DNA from: Enterococcus saigonensis
Lineage (GTDB): Bacteria > Bacillota > Bacilli > Lactobacillales > Enterococcaceae
Length of the DNA: 64,000 nucleotides
Direction: 5' to 3'
Assembly: GCF_011397115.1 (NCBI RefSeq)
Contig: NZ_AP022822.1
Coordinates: 1,973,001 to 2,037,000 of the forward strand
The notes under the pieces are model-generated. The model was not told the origin of the DNA, did not search any database, and worked only from the letters and a program-made list of their open reading frames with translations. The position numbers and the translations under genes are program-made. This document shows positions 32,440-41,297 of this stretch, one piece after another; the stretch's first letter is position 1; each line of letters starts with the position of its first letter.

Positions 32440-34644
32440 CTATATTTTTTTTAAATGCATAATGGCCGTTTGAAAATCACCATAAAAATCCGGAACGTTA
32501 ACGCCAATATTCATTAATTCATCCCCAAAATATTGCTTTTGAGAAGTTTGTTCTTCATAACAAGCATCTTCATCTAAACCGGCCAACACAATATCATGAA
32601 AGACAGGTTGTGCTGCTGCTAACGTTCTAGCCATTAAAACAACAGCCTCGTCTTTAGTTGATGAAACAAACATCCATGCAGTTAAATCACCTTCAAAAGG
32701 ACTTTTAAGGCGATAGAAATCCCCATATTGAACAAGCGGACGAATTTTTTGATATTGTTTTACTTGTTCTTTTACGATTATTTTTTCTTCTTCTGACATC
32801 TCAGTTAAATCCAATTCATAGCCAAATACGCCACTCATCGCAACATCTCCTCGGGTCTTCAAGGAAGTTATACGCCCAGTCTGATGATTGGGCACAGCTG
32901 AAACATGCGCTGTCATAGAAGAAATAGGGTAAGCTAAACTGGTACCGTATTGAATTTTTAATCGCTCTATTGCATCTGTATTATCTGTTGGCCAAGATTG
33001 TGGCATATAATACAAAAAGCCAGCATCAAAACGTCCACCCCCACCAGAGCAGCCTTCCCATAAAATATTAGGGTAACGAGAAATCAAATTTTCAATGAGC
33101 TCGTATACGCCAAGGATATGACGATGGGCAGTTTCACCTTGTTTTTCTGGCGGTAATGCAAGTGAATAAACATCAGATAAACTGCGATTCATATCCCATT
33201 TGATATAATCAATTGGCACTTCATCTAAAATATTACAAATTTGTTCTTCAATATTTTGACGAATCTCTTTGCGACCCATATCTAATAAATGTTGATCACG
33301 AGATGCAGCCGGTGTGCGATTAGGTTCTTGCATTACATAATCTGGATGATTTTGATATAGGTTAGAATCAAAGGAAATCATTTCAGGCTCAAACCATAAG
33401 CCAAACTGTAGTCCCTTCTTGTGAACATAATCTGCAATCCCTTTTAATCCATGTTTTAACTTACCTTCATATTCAAACCAATCTCCTAAAGAAGAATTAT
33501 CAGAATCACGGTGACCGAACCAACCATCATCTAATACGAACATTTCAATACCTAAGTTTGCTGCTTCATCGACGATTTGTTCAATTTTTTTACTATCAAA
33601 ATCAAAATAGGTAGCTTCCCAATTATTTACCAAAATTGGACGTTCTTTATATTGATGCTCACCACGAGCTACACGTTCCCGCAATAAATGGTGCAAGGTA
33701 CTACTCATCTTGTTTAACCCTTGATCTGAATATGTCAAGATTACTTCTGGAGTCTGGAAAACTTCATCACTCGCTAGTGTCCAAGAAAAATTGTATTCAT
33801 TAATTCCAACAAGTAAACGTATTTGATTAATTTGATCTTTTTCTAGTTGAAAAGCATGGTTGCCAGAATAAACAAAATGTACTCCCATCGCCGGACCACT
33901 AAATTCTGTAGTATTTTGGTTAACCAAAGCGATAAAACTATTCATGTGATGGCTAGACGCCCCGCGACGGCTTTCAAAGCTTTGTATCCCGGTATGGATT
34001 TTTTCTCGTTGAATTTGACGCTCCCGTAAATGTGCACCTGGCAAAGAAATTACTTCATCATAAACACCACTATTTCGTAAATCTAATTGCATGGATGCAA
34101 TTTTTTCCAAACAAATATTTTCCTTAGTTTTATTTATGGCTTTGACAGAACGTGTTATCACTGGCCGGGTGTGAAAAAGCGTGTAAGCAAGTTCCAAATA
34201 AATTTCTTGTTCTTTATCTTTTAGACGAATTATCAATGTACTTGCTTCTTCTTTTGTTAAAATATATGTTTGAGGTAAGCCACTAAGTTTAGGTTTTCCA
34301 CTTTTAATTTGATAATCGAAATAACGAAAATCGTGTAAGTTAGAACCGTTGTTTCGTTTTATAATTGTTGCTGGCAAGCGAAAGTCCATACTACCATGGG
34401 TTGAGTACTCTTGTGGTAATGTATCTTTGGAGTAAGCCCTTTCAATGTTTCCCGGTACATTCCCTGAAAAACCACGATCACGACGAGGATAGGTCTTATG
34501 CCCACTATAGTGATCAGTCTTTTTACCAAAGTATAGGTGATTCAAAATACCGTCCTCTTCAATTTTAATAATGTAAGAGATTTCATTATTGTGTAAATGA
34601 AAAGTTTGTGTCGTTTCGTTAAATTCAATATATTTCTGTTTCAT
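32440..34644 (-). CDS. aga: alpha-galactosidase, GH36, 734 aa
   Basis: Hydrolyses terminal alpha-1,6-galactosyl units of melibiose, raffinose and relatives; cytoplasmic, as no signal peptide is present. GH36 features: N-terminal beta-sandwich, then the barrel with VNNWEATYFDFD, MFVLDDGWFGHRDSDNSSLGDW, GLWFEPEMISFDSNLY, DYIKWDMNRSLSD (nucleophile Asp in KWDMNR) and WEGCSGGGGRFDAGFLYYMPQSWPTDNTDA with the acid/base Asp. Length is typical. ATG 34644 follows AAGAGGAGG. Its promoter carries the LacI-type operator, and an MFS gene follows. Confidence 0.95.
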   Translation of the reverse strand: MKQKYIEFNETTQTFHLHNNEISYIIKIEEDGILNHLYFGKKTDHYSGHKTYPRRDRGFSGNVPGNIERAYSKDTLPQEYSTHGSMDFRLPATIIKRNNGSNLHDFRYFDYQIKSGKPKLSGLPQTYILTKEEASTLIIRLKDKEQEIYLELAYTLFHTRPVITRSVKAINKTKENICLEKIASMQLDLRNSGVYDEVISLPGAHLRERQIQREKIHTGIQSFESRRGASSHHMNSFIALVNQNTTEFSGPAMGVHFVYSGNHAFQLEKDQINQIRLLVGINEYNFSWTLASDEVFQTPEVILTYSDQGLNKMSSTLHHLLRERVARGEHQYKERPILVNNWEATYFDFDSKKIEQIVDEAANLGIEMFVLDDGWFGHRDSDNSSLGDWFEYEGKLKHGLKGIADYVHKKGLQFGLWFEPEMISFDSNLYQNHPDYVMQEPNRTPAASRDQHLLDMGRKEIRQNIEEQICNILDEVPIDYIKWDMNRSLSDVYSLALPPEKQGETAHRHILGVYELIENLISRYPNILWEGCSGGGGRFDAGFLYYMPQSWPTDNTDAIERLKIQYGTSLAYPISSMTAHVSAVPNHQTGRITSLKTRGDVAMSGVFGYELDLTEMSEEEKIIVKEQVKQYQKIRPLVQYGDFYRLKSPFEGDLTAWMFVSSTKDEAVVLMARTLAAAQPVFHDIVLAGLDEDACYEEQTSQKQYFGDELMNIGVNVPDFYGDFQTAIMHLKKI

Positions 34645-34674
34645 AGTTTTTCCTCCTCTTAACTCGTTGTTTAC

Positions 34675-34704
34675 CTTATAATGTTTACTAAACAAAAATG
34701 TCAA
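34675..34704 (-). promoter_or_regulatory. alpha-galactosidase promoter with embedded operator
   Basis: Minus strand TTGACA (34704-34699), an 18-bp spacer and TATAAG (34680-34675). The spacer contains the palindrome TGTTTAGTAAACA (34694-34682), and a half-site GTAAACA follows the -10 box. The same palindrome is at the promoter of the LacI-type gene upstream, so that regulator should repress this promoter. Confidence 0.85.
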
Positions 34705-34712
34705 GAGAAAAA

Positions 34713-34743
34713 TAAAAAAAGAGGAAAATTTTTATTTTTCCTC
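34713..34743 (-). terminator. terminator of the LacI-type gene
   Basis: GAGGAAAA and TTTTCCTC pair around an A/T loop, ending in TTTTTTT on the minus strand, directly at the stop codon and just upstream of the aga promoter. Confidence 0.75.
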
Positions 34744-35766
34744 TTACTCTTTATTTGGAATAAAACTTTCACGAATGACAAGTTTAGATGGAAAAGTCAT
34801 AACAACTGGTTCTTGCCTATTACCATCAATTCGTTCTTTAGCTAGACGCACGGCAGATTTAGCAATCTCTTGAGCACTAATATGCACAGTTGTTAAACTT
34901 GGTGTTAAAAATTCCGCAATCTCTATATCATCAAAACTTGCAATTTCAATTTCTTTTCCCACAATTATTCCAGCAGACTGTAAAGAGCGGTACACCCCCA
35001 CAGCAAGTGGGTCACTCCCCACTAAGATAGCCGTTGGTAAGGTCTGTTGGGTTTGCAACCACTCATCCATTATCCGTTTTCCTTCTAATGGTTCCCATAA
35101 GCCTAACTTACTTTGCTGAGAAAGATTATATTCAGACATGAACGCTTGATAGGCGCGTAAACGCTTTTCATTTTCACTGTAAACTTTTTCACCTTTCTCA
35201 TCAATTGTAATATTAAAACCACCGATATAAGCAATACGTCGATGTCCTTTATCATAAAAAAGCTGGAGAACGCGCTTGGTCATCCGTTCAAAATCAGCAT
35301 AAACTAAGTCAACTTCTTGATTAATGTCTGGATTGTCGATTATTACAATGTTAGGATTTTGTTTTAATAACCGTTTTACGGACTCTTGTGAGACTGTTCC
35401 CACCACAATAATAGCACCTAATTTATCAAAATCTTGCCATGTCTTTGGATTGTCTTCTAAATTATAAACACGATTCATCCCAATGTGTAACCGTCTAGCC
35501 TCTTGTTCCAAACCCATTCTAAGTGCATTAAAGTATGGATCATCTAATTCTTTTTGTCGACTAGTAGAGGAGATCACACCAATAGAAGGTAGACGACGCT
35601 TGACATATTTTCTTTTCTCAACATCATAATTTAGTTCTTTTATTGCTGAATAAATTCGTTCTTTGGTCGCTTGTGCAACAGAAAGCGTGGGATCATTGTT
35701 TAAGACTCGTGATACTGTTCCCGGACTTACATTTGCACGTCTGGCCACATCACGTATTCCTACCAT
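34744..35766 (-). CDS. LacI-family regulator of the alpha-galactosidase operon, 340 aa
   Basis: N-terminal HTH GIRDVARRANVSPGTVSRVLNNDPTLSVA is the LacI/GalR signature; the hinge and periplasmic-binding-like sugar domain (residues about 60-335) follow, with VDLVYADFERMTKRVLQLFYDKGHRRIAYIGG and IASFDDIEIAEFLTPSLTTVH. It probably represses aga and its own gene and is released by a galactoside. ATG 35766 is preceded by GAGGTGAT; a GTG three codons earlier lies inside that site. A matching palindrome TTGTTTAGTAAACAA overlaps its promoter, the best evidence for autoregulation. Confidence 0.92.
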   Translation of the reverse strand: MVGIRDVARRANVSPGTVSRVLNNDPTLSVAQATKERIYSAIKELNYDVEKRKYVKRRLPSIGVISSTSRQKELDDPYFNALRMGLEQEARRLHIGMNRVYNLEDNPKTWQDFDKLGAIIVVGTVSQESVKRLLKQNPNIVIIDNPDINQEVDLVYADFERMTKRVLQLFYDKGHRRIAYIGGFNITIDEKGEKVYSENEKRLRAYQAFMSEYNLSQQSKLGLWEPLEGKRIMDEWLQTQQTLPTAILVGSDPLAVGVYRSLQSAGIIVGKEIEIASFDDIEIAEFLTPSLTTVHISAQEIAKSAVRLAKERIDGNRQEPVVMTFPSKLVIRESFIPNKE

Positions 35767-35780
35767 CTTTATCACCTCAA

Positions 35781-35820
35781 TTGTTTACTAAACAATAACG
35801 AAATTTGAAGAATTCGTCAA
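35781..35820 (-). promoter_or_regulatory. promoter and operator of the LacI-type gene
   Basis: Minus strand TTGACG (35820-35815), 17 bp, TATTGT (35797-35792). The 15-bp palindrome TTGTTTAGTAAACAA (35795-35781) overlaps the -10 box and the start region, identical in core to the operator in the aga promoter. Confidence 0.85.
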
Positions 35821-35821
35821 T

Positions 35822-35854
35822 AAAAAAAGATTGTCCTGAAAGACAATCTTTTTT
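35822..35854. terminator. bidirectional terminator
   Basis: AAAAAAAGATTGTC pairs with GACAATCTTTTTT around CTGAAA, ending the GNAT gene on the minus strand and insulating the LacI promoter. Confidence 0.85.
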
Positions 35855-36419
35855 AACCAATTAGTTTTTGCATATGATCATAGTGATGCCCAGCAATCAT
35901 CGTCTGTGTGATGGTTTTAAAGCCATTACGTTCATATAAGCGTTTGGCTCCTGGGTTATTCACATCTACACTTAACCCAATAATATTTTCACCATCTCTT
36001 TTGGCAATCATTGGTAATGCATTCAGTAATTCTCCGCCAATTCCCTGTCCCCGAAATTCTGATGAAACAGAAATAGAATCCAAGTACCATTCCGGATCAA
36101 TTGTTTCAGAATCGGTAAAAAGACGCGTTTCATTTGGAATATCAAATTTAGCTAGTAATGGAATTAACGGGTCGTCAATATTTTTTTCCGCACTAGCGGG
36201 ATATCCATAGGCCACACCGGCAACCTTCCCATCAACCTCTTTTACTAACGCTCGTTCATAGCCATAGCGATAATCAGGAATAGCCACACTTTCTTCTAAA
36301 AGGGCTAATGTTTTTTTCACTCCGTATTTTTTGACAAAAGGCAACTCCATATCTTCTAAAATTACTAAGACTAATGGTGCAATCGCAGCTGCATCAGACT
36401 TCTTTGCATAACGTATCAT
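35853..36419 (-). CDS. GNAT-family N-acetyltransferase, 188 aa
   Basis: Acetyl-CoA-binding fold: MIRYAKKSDAAAIAPLVLVI at the start, then ISVSSEFRGQGIGGELLNALP with the RGQGIG phosphate loop, and NNPGAKRLYERNGFKTITQT. The central insertion with WYLDSISV is common to YkkB/RimI-like members that act on small amines. ATG 36419 follows GGAGGTTG; an upstream in-frame start lacks a site. Stand-alone gene; substrate unknown. Confidence 0.83.
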   Translation of the reverse strand: MIRYAKKSDAAAIAPLVLVILEDMELPFVKKYGVKKTLALLEESVAIPDYRYGYERALVKEVDGKVAGVAYGYPASAEKNIDDPLIPLLAKFDIPNETRLFTDSETIDPEWYLDSISVSSEFRGQGIGGELLNALPMIAKRDGENIIGLSVDVNNPGAKRLYERNGFKTITQTMIAGHHYDHMQKLIG

Positions 36420-36542
36420 GTTATCAACCTCCAACAATAAGCTTAACATGTGAAATTTATTTTACCAAGAGTAGTAGTGTAATTTTCTAAAAAAAGCATG
36501 TTATAATTCTATACGAAGTGTTTTTATAAAGGAGCGATTTCC

Positions 36543-36989
36543 ATGAATATCTACTATATGTCCATTTCTGGCAATACCCGTGCTTTTGTTACCAACTTAC
36601 AAAAATATGCAGCTGCGCAAAATGAAATAGATTCTACTAATCCCACTATCAGCCTTCATGCAATTGATGACAATACGTTACCAAACACGATTCAAGAAGA
36701 CTTTTTTGTTTTTGTCCCAACATATCTAGAAGGCGGTAACGGCGTTGACAATGGTGATCAGGAAATTTTAACTGAAGCTCTGCGAGAATACATTGCCTAT
36801 GAGGATAATGCTCAAAATTGTTTAGGAATTGTGGGTAGTGGTAATAAGAATTTCAATCGTCAATACTGTTTAACTGCTAAGCAATACGCAACGCAATTTA
36901 ACAGTCCTTTTTTAGCGGATTATGAGTTACGGGGAACCCCTAAAGATGTGGAGCGTATTTATCACATTTTGTTAAATGCAAAAAAATAA
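36543..36989 (+). CDS. nrdI: NrdI-type flavodoxin, 148 aa
   Basis: Small FMN protein that helps assemble the manganese-tyrosyl radical cofactor of class Ib ribonucleotide reductase. IYYMSISGNTRAFVTNL is the FMN phosphate loop, and FVPTYLEGG plus LGIVGSGNKNFNRQYCLTAKQYA match the NrdI signature. ATG 36543 follows AAAGGAGCG. No nrdE, nrdF or nrdH is adjacent, so it is an unlinked copy. It is followed by a strong terminator. A less specialised flavodoxin is the alternative. Confidence 0.85.
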   Translation: MNIYYMSISGNTRAFVTNLQKYAAAQNEIDSTNPTISLHAIDDNTLPNTIQEDFFVFVPTYLEGGNGVDNGDQEILTEALREYIAYEDNAQNCLGIVGSGNKNFNRQYCLTAKQYATQFNSPFLADYELRGTPKDVERIYHILLNAKK

Positions 36990-37033
36990 AATCAGAACCA
37001 AAATGTTCACTTAATCTACTACGTAAGCTAAGC

Positions 37034-37092
37034 TAAAAAAATCAGAAATCTTATTAAAACCACCTTGGCTTTATAAGATTTCTGATTTTTTA
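37034..37092. terminator. bidirectional terminator
   Basis: AAAATCAGAAATCTTA pairs with TAAGATTTCTGATTTT around a 20-nt loop, between convergent nrdI and the TDT gene. Confidence 0.85.
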
Positions 37093-37095
37093 GTT

Positions 37096-38061
37096 TTATA
37101 TTTTTTGCCTTTGATGTTTGAAATATAAGTCCTGAGCTTCTTTAGCCAAAAAACACATGTAATGACCTAAAACGTATAAAACCATGACCACAGCAATCGC
37201 AGTTTCAAGTTTTGCTAAATATTCAATTGCAACTACTGGATAACCATTAGCCGCTAAAAAGATACTGACACTACGACTAGCAAAAGCTGAGATTGCCAAA
37301 GGAAAGGTAAAGGCCGCATAACTAGGATAAAATGGTAATCGTATCATTTTTAAAACGTGGAAAATGATGAACCAATACAAAATCTGTGATAAAATCAATA
37401 GACCAATAACTAAAATCATGTTAGGTTTTGAAAATGCTTTTAAATAGCCCGTTAATTCCAAAGAACCTGGTGCGGCGATAATCGTAATCAGCGGCAATGT
37501 TGCTTCTGCCATGTTCTTAAATAAAAAGACGCGGTGAATAATAAGTGGCAATAAAACCAAGTAAAACAACAAGCCTACCCAAAAGTTTATCTGTCCAATC
37601 AAAGGAAAGAAATTGCTACTGGTGACGGAAATAACCCCAATTCCAACATAAACTATAAACCAACTAGGATACAAATGATCCATTTTCACGCTAGGTTTAA
37701 TTAAAAAGTGATAGGTAAAATAAGTAACTAAGTAATAGTGAATTAAAATTGCAACTAGCCATAAATATTTCACATATGGTGCAACTGCTTGAATTTGCAA
37801 TAAATAGGTACATAAGACCATTGTTCCCATTGTAAAAGTGGGAGAAACAGAAGCAACAATGGGATCTTGCAGGCTGGCATGAGCGTGTCCAAAAGTAAGG
37901 ACGACCTTCAATAATACCGCAATAAATAGACTTCCTGCAATCAGACCTAAACTGTTTCCAAGAAAATTTAAGCCATATGTTTTTAAGACGTTTCCACAAG
38001 TCGCTAAACCTAATATTAATCCGCAAATGGGGATGGGAATGATTTTTAAAAATTCTCGCAC
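37096..38061 (-). CDS. TDT-family (TehA/SLAC1-like) transporter, 321 aa
   Basis: Polytopic membrane protein of about ten helices related to tellurite-resistance/dicarboxylate (TDT) transporters. IIPIPICGLILGLATCGN at the N-terminus and LRLPF-like MIRLPFYPSYAAFTFPLAISAFASR near the C-terminus fit the family. Translation starts at GTG 38061 after AGGAGGAAG; the in-frame sequence above it belongs to the leader. It is divergent from a LysR-type regulator gene, which probably controls it. The substrate (a small organic or inorganic anion) is not known. Confidence 0.78.
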   Translation of the reverse strand: MREFLKIIPIPICGLILGLATCGNVLKTYGLNFLGNSLGLIAGSLFIAVLLKVVLTFGHAHASLQDPIVASVSPTFTMGTMVLCTYLLQIQAVAPYVKYLWLVAILIHYYLVTYFTYHFLIKPSVKMDHLYPSWFIVYVGIGVISVTSSNFFPLIGQINFWVGLLFYLVLLPLIIHRVFLFKNMAEATLPLITIIAAPGSLELTGYLKAFSKPNMILVIGLLILSQILYWFIIFHVLKMIRLPFYPSYAAFTFPLAISAFASRSVSIFLAANGYPVVAIEYLAKLETAIAVVMVLYVLGHYMCFLAKEAQDLYFKHQRQKI

Positions 38062-38207
38062 TTTTCTTCCTCCTAATCGTAATGAAAAGATTGTTTGTTT
38101 TCTCACTAGTGAGTTCGTTATTAGTATAGTAATCTTTTAGCTAAAAGAAAAATAAATAGTATAAATACTTATCATCAGCTTTTTTAATTAAAAACGGAGG
38201 TCCTCTA

Positions 38208-39044
38208 ATGTTACATTTGTTACACACCTTTGTTTCTGTCTACGAGACAAGAAATTTTACCCATACTGCTGAAGATCTATTTTTGTCACAACCTACTATC
38301 TCAGCACAAATCAAAAAATTAGAAGAACATCTACAAGTAAAATTGTTTATCCGCAACGGAAAACAAGAAATTATTCCAACAAAAGAAGCAATTTTCTTGT
38401 ATCCCCGCGCTTTACAAATTATTGAAGAGTGGGATGATACCAGTCAACGGCTTAAAAACCAAGAAAACTTTCGTTTGCAATGTATTGTAGGATGTTCCCA
38501 TACGTGTGCTGTCTATTTTGTTCCTAAATTAATTCCTTATTTAGTAAAACAATTTCCTAACGTTGATTTTTCTATTAAATTAATGAATTCAGAGGAAGTT
38601 GGACAACAAATGGCCCAAAATAAAGTTAGTATTGGTTTTATTGAAAAACCAGAACGTAATGAAGCCATCAATCAAATGGCAATTTATGAAGATGAATTGG
38701 TCTTAGCTGGAAAAAAAGATTCACCTTATTGGCTCTTACGTGAAAACGAGTCGGGTCTGCGCTTTTACAATGAAATTTATTTGCGAGAAAATAATTTAAT
38801 ACCTAAAATTTTGTATGTGGATAATAATGAAGCAATTTTGGCATTATTACGAGAAGGTTTTGGACGTTCAATTATCTCAAAACTAGCTATTCCTCAAGAT
38901 ATTTCCTATGAAGAAATCCACGAACATCATTTGCGTCACTTTTATTTATTGACTCATAAAGCCATCTTTAAAGACGTATTGCGCGAGATTGCAGCATATA
39001 TTGAGATTTTAGTTCCCCATTTAATAGAAAATAAAATTCTTTAA
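38208..39044 (+). CDS. LysR-family transcriptional regulator, 278 aa
   Basis: N-terminal winged HTH LLHTFVSVYETRNFTHTAEDLFLSQPTISAQIKKLEEHLQVKLF is the LysR signature; the remaining residues form a substrate-binding-like effector domain (VGCSHTCAVYFVPKLIPYLVKQFPNVDFS, then GFIEKPER). ATG 38208 follows an AACGGAGG site. It is divergent from the TDT transporter with 146 bp between, the classic LysR regulator-target arrangement, so it most likely regulates that transporter and itself. Effector unknown. Confidence 0.88.
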   Translation: MLHLLHTFVSVYETRNFTHTAEDLFLSQPTISAQIKKLEEHLQVKLFIRNGKQEIIPTKEAIFLYPRALQIIEEWDDTSQRLKNQENFRLQCIVGCSHTCAVYFVPKLIPYLVKQFPNVDFSIKLMNSEEVGQQMAQNKVSIGFIEKPERNEAINQMAIYEDELVLAGKKDSPYWLLRENESGLRFYNEIYLRENNLIPKILYVDNNEAILALLREGFGRSIISKLAIPQDISYEEIHEHHLRHFYLLTHKAIFKDVLREIAAYIEILVPHLIENKIL

Positions 39045-39055
39045 GCTTAAAACAA

Positions 39056-39103
39056 AAAATTGACAGAAAATCTTTATTAAAGCAGATTTTCTGTCAATTT
39101 TAA
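39056..39103 (+). terminator. terminator of the LysR gene
   Basis: AAAATTGACAGAAAATCT pairs with AGATTTTCTGTCAATTTT around TTATTAAAGC, just past the stop. Confidence 0.85.
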
Positions 39104-39166
39104 TTTTTAACTTTATTTATCTCTCCTAGTAAACCCAAAAATAGAAAAGGTATAGTCAATAATAGA

Positions 39167-40279
39167 TTACATGTGTCTATTTTTACCAGCCAAATATAGC
39201 TTCATTACATTTTCTGTTAAGAGTGCAATATTTTGGAGCGTTATTTTTTTTAACATCGCTGTTTGTAAAGAACTTGGCCGGCTTTGAATAGAAAATACAC
39301 CATCAAAGTGATATTCAATCGCCAATATTTTATCTGGACGTGCGCCGCAAAATGCAACAACTGGCAATTGATAGCGCCGCGCTAAGCGCGCAACACCTAA
39401 AGGTACTTTTCCTTGAGCAGTCTGTTCGTCAAAATTTCCTTCCCCAGTGATTACAAAATCACAGTCAGACATTTTCTTATCAATCTGTAGCATTTGGGCA
39501 ATGGTAGGAAAACCCGGCTGCAACACTCCGCCTGCTAACAATAAGCCACCACCTATTCCTCCAGCTGCACCACTGCCAGAAAAAGAATTCAAGTCCAACT
39601 TAGCTTTGAAATTTTGCCAGACAAGGTTTGCTCCTTTTTCTAAGCGCGCTAAGATCTCGTCGGTACCACCTTTTTGAGGACCAAAAACATTTGTAAAACC
39701 TTGGCTTCCTGTGTAAAAATTATTTACATCCGTGAGACCGATTACTTTTTTATTTCCCAAATTAGGTAAACTTAATGTTGCTAGGAAATCTTTCCCTAGC
39801 AATAAGGGATTTTTTGGCGGAATTTCTTGATTACTGAGCGCCGCTAATAATCCTAACCCGCCATCATTAACGCCACTACCACCTAAGGAAACATAGACTT
39901 GTTCTGCATCTTTTAAGGCAGCTGAGATTACTAAGCCTAAACCATAAGAGTGAGCTTTTTGAATTGTTTCTTCACTTGGTGTGATTTGTGTTAAACCAAG
40001 TATTTGCGCAGATTCAATAATTGCTGTTTTTACCCCATCAATTTCTGTCAACCAATAGCTTCCTTTTATAGGTTGCCCTAATAAATCTATTGTATTTACT
40101 TCCACTTTACTACCCAAAAAAGTATCTGTTAAAACTGCCAACGTTCCTTCACCACCGTCAGCAATTGGCACATTACAACTTGTCACACTCATTTTGGCTA
40201 AGGTTTGACAAACAGCATCATTTAATTCTTGTGAAGTAGCACTACCCTTAAATGAATCAATTGCCACAAATACTTTCAT
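39167..40279 (-). CDS. glxK: glycerate kinase, 370 aa
   Basis: Phosphorylates D-glycerate, yielding 2- or 3-phosphoglycerate for glycolysis. MKVFVAIDSFKGSATSQELNDAV, VPIADGGEGTLAVLTD, YVSLGGSGVNDGGLGLLAALS, GSGAAGGIGGGLLLAGG and VITGEGNFDEQTAQGKVPLGVARLA are the conserved blocks of the GlxK/GarK class II family. Length matches. ATG 40279 follows AAGGAGC. No other glycerate genes are adjacent. Confidence 0.93.
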   Translation of the reverse strand: MKVFVAIDSFKGSATSQELNDAVCQTLAKMSVTSCNVPIADGGEGTLAVLTDTFLGSKVEVNTIDLLGQPIKGSYWLTEIDGVKTAIIESAQILGLTQITPSEETIQKAHSYGLGLVISAALKDAEQVYVSLGGSGVNDGGLGLLAALSNQEIPPKNPLLLGKDFLATLSLPNLGNKKVIGLTDVNNFYTGSQGFTNVFGPQKGGTDEILARLEKGANLVWQNFKAKLDLNSFSGSGAAGGIGGGLLLAGGVLQPGFPTIAQMLQIDKKMSDCDFVITGEGNFDEQTAQGKVPLGVARLARRYQLPVVAFCGARPDKILAIEYHFDGVFSIQSRPSSLQTAMLKKITLQNIALLTENVMKLYLAGKNRHM

Positions 40280-40472
40280 AAAATCTGCTCCTTGTATCTT
40301 CGGCTAAAAAATTATTTGGTGCATAAAAAATACCTTAGCTTCGATAGTTTTTTCTTTTATTGTAGAAAAAAGCAGTTATTAAAGCAAAGATTTGACTGTA
40401 TTTGCCGTTTTTAATTTAACTTCGCCAATATTTTATTTTTATTAATCGAACGAACTTGAAAAACGTCCCTAT

Positions 40473-40523
40473 AAAAAGTGCTGAAACTTATCATAAAACG
40501 AATGATAAATTTCAGCACTTTTT
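40473..40523 (-). terminator. terminator of the ttcA-like gene
   Basis: AAAAGTGCTGAAA pairs with TTTCAGCACTTTT, with an inner TTATCAT/ATGATAA stem, just past the stop at 40528. Confidence 0.85.
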
Positions 40524-40527
40524 AAAA

Positions 40528-41274
40528 TTATTTTGCTAATGGCCAGAAATCTTTTGCTGTACCTTGTTCCATTCCCATTAAAAATTTTTGCCTTACATCT
40601 GGATAAGTTTTCGCAATGTCCTTCACAAAAAGCTTAATTTCTTCTCGCTTTGTTTTCTTATCTGCTGGACAAGGGTTAAAAATAACCGGTAGTTCTTCTC
40701 TTTTGACAAAGCGAATAATGTCTTGTTCAGTTACGTATAACAGTGGACGAATTAACGTAAGTTCTGTTTTAGATAAATAACTTTTTGGTTCAAAACTATT
40801 TAACTTCCCGTGAAAAAGAAAATTCATAAAGTATGTTTCAATTGCATCGTCCAAATGATGGCCCAAAGCTACTTTATTGCAGCCAAGTTCACGGGCTTTG
40901 TTATACAATATCCCCCGACGTAACTTTGCACAGAGTGAACAAGGGGATGCCTCTTTTCGTACATCAAAAACAACTTCTGCAATCTTAGTGGGCACAATTT
41001 CTAACGGATAGCCTAGAGTTTGACAAAATTTTATTAACGGTTGTAAATTAACCTCTTCAAAACCCATATCTAAACTAATTGGGACAATTTCAAAGGAAAA
41101 ACCAAGGCGTTCTTGCTTGGCGATGGTATCAAGAAAATACAATAAGCTAGTGCTATCTTTTCCACCACTTAAGCCAATCGCCACTCTATCTCCTGGTTCA
41201 ATTAATTGATGGTTTAAAATGGCGCGACGGATAGGATTGTAATAAAGTTGATTATCTTTTTTCTTAAAGCTCAT
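40528..41274 (-). CDS. ttcA: TtcA-like tRNA 2-thiolation protein, 248 aa
   Basis: PP-loop ATPase of the TtcA/TtuA family, which thiolates cytidine 32 of certain tRNAs (or another base in relatives) using an iron-sulfur cluster. The PP-loop is GLSGGKDSTSLLYFLD; PCSLCAKLRRGILYNKA holds the CxxC pair and FNPCPADKKTKRE the third Cys, the ligands expected for the cluster. HHLDDAIETYFMNFLF is another family block. ATG 41274 follows GAGAGGAAG. It sits 23 bp after the LtaS-like gene and may be co-transcribed with it. Confidence 0.85.
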   Translation of the reverse strand: MSFKKKDNQLYYNPIRRAILNHQLIEPGDRVAIGLSGGKDSTSLLYFLDTIAKQERLGFSFEIVPISLDMGFEEVNLQPLIKFCQTLGYPLEIVPTKIAEVVFDVRKEASPCSLCAKLRRGILYNKARELGCNKVALGHHLDDAIETYFMNFLFHGKLNSFEPKSYLSKTELTLIRPLLYVTEQDIIRFVKREELPVIFNPCPADKKTKREEIKLFVKDIAKTYPDVRQKFLMGMEQGTAKDFWPLAK

Positions 41275-41297
41275 ATTAACTTCCTCTCACTAAAAAG

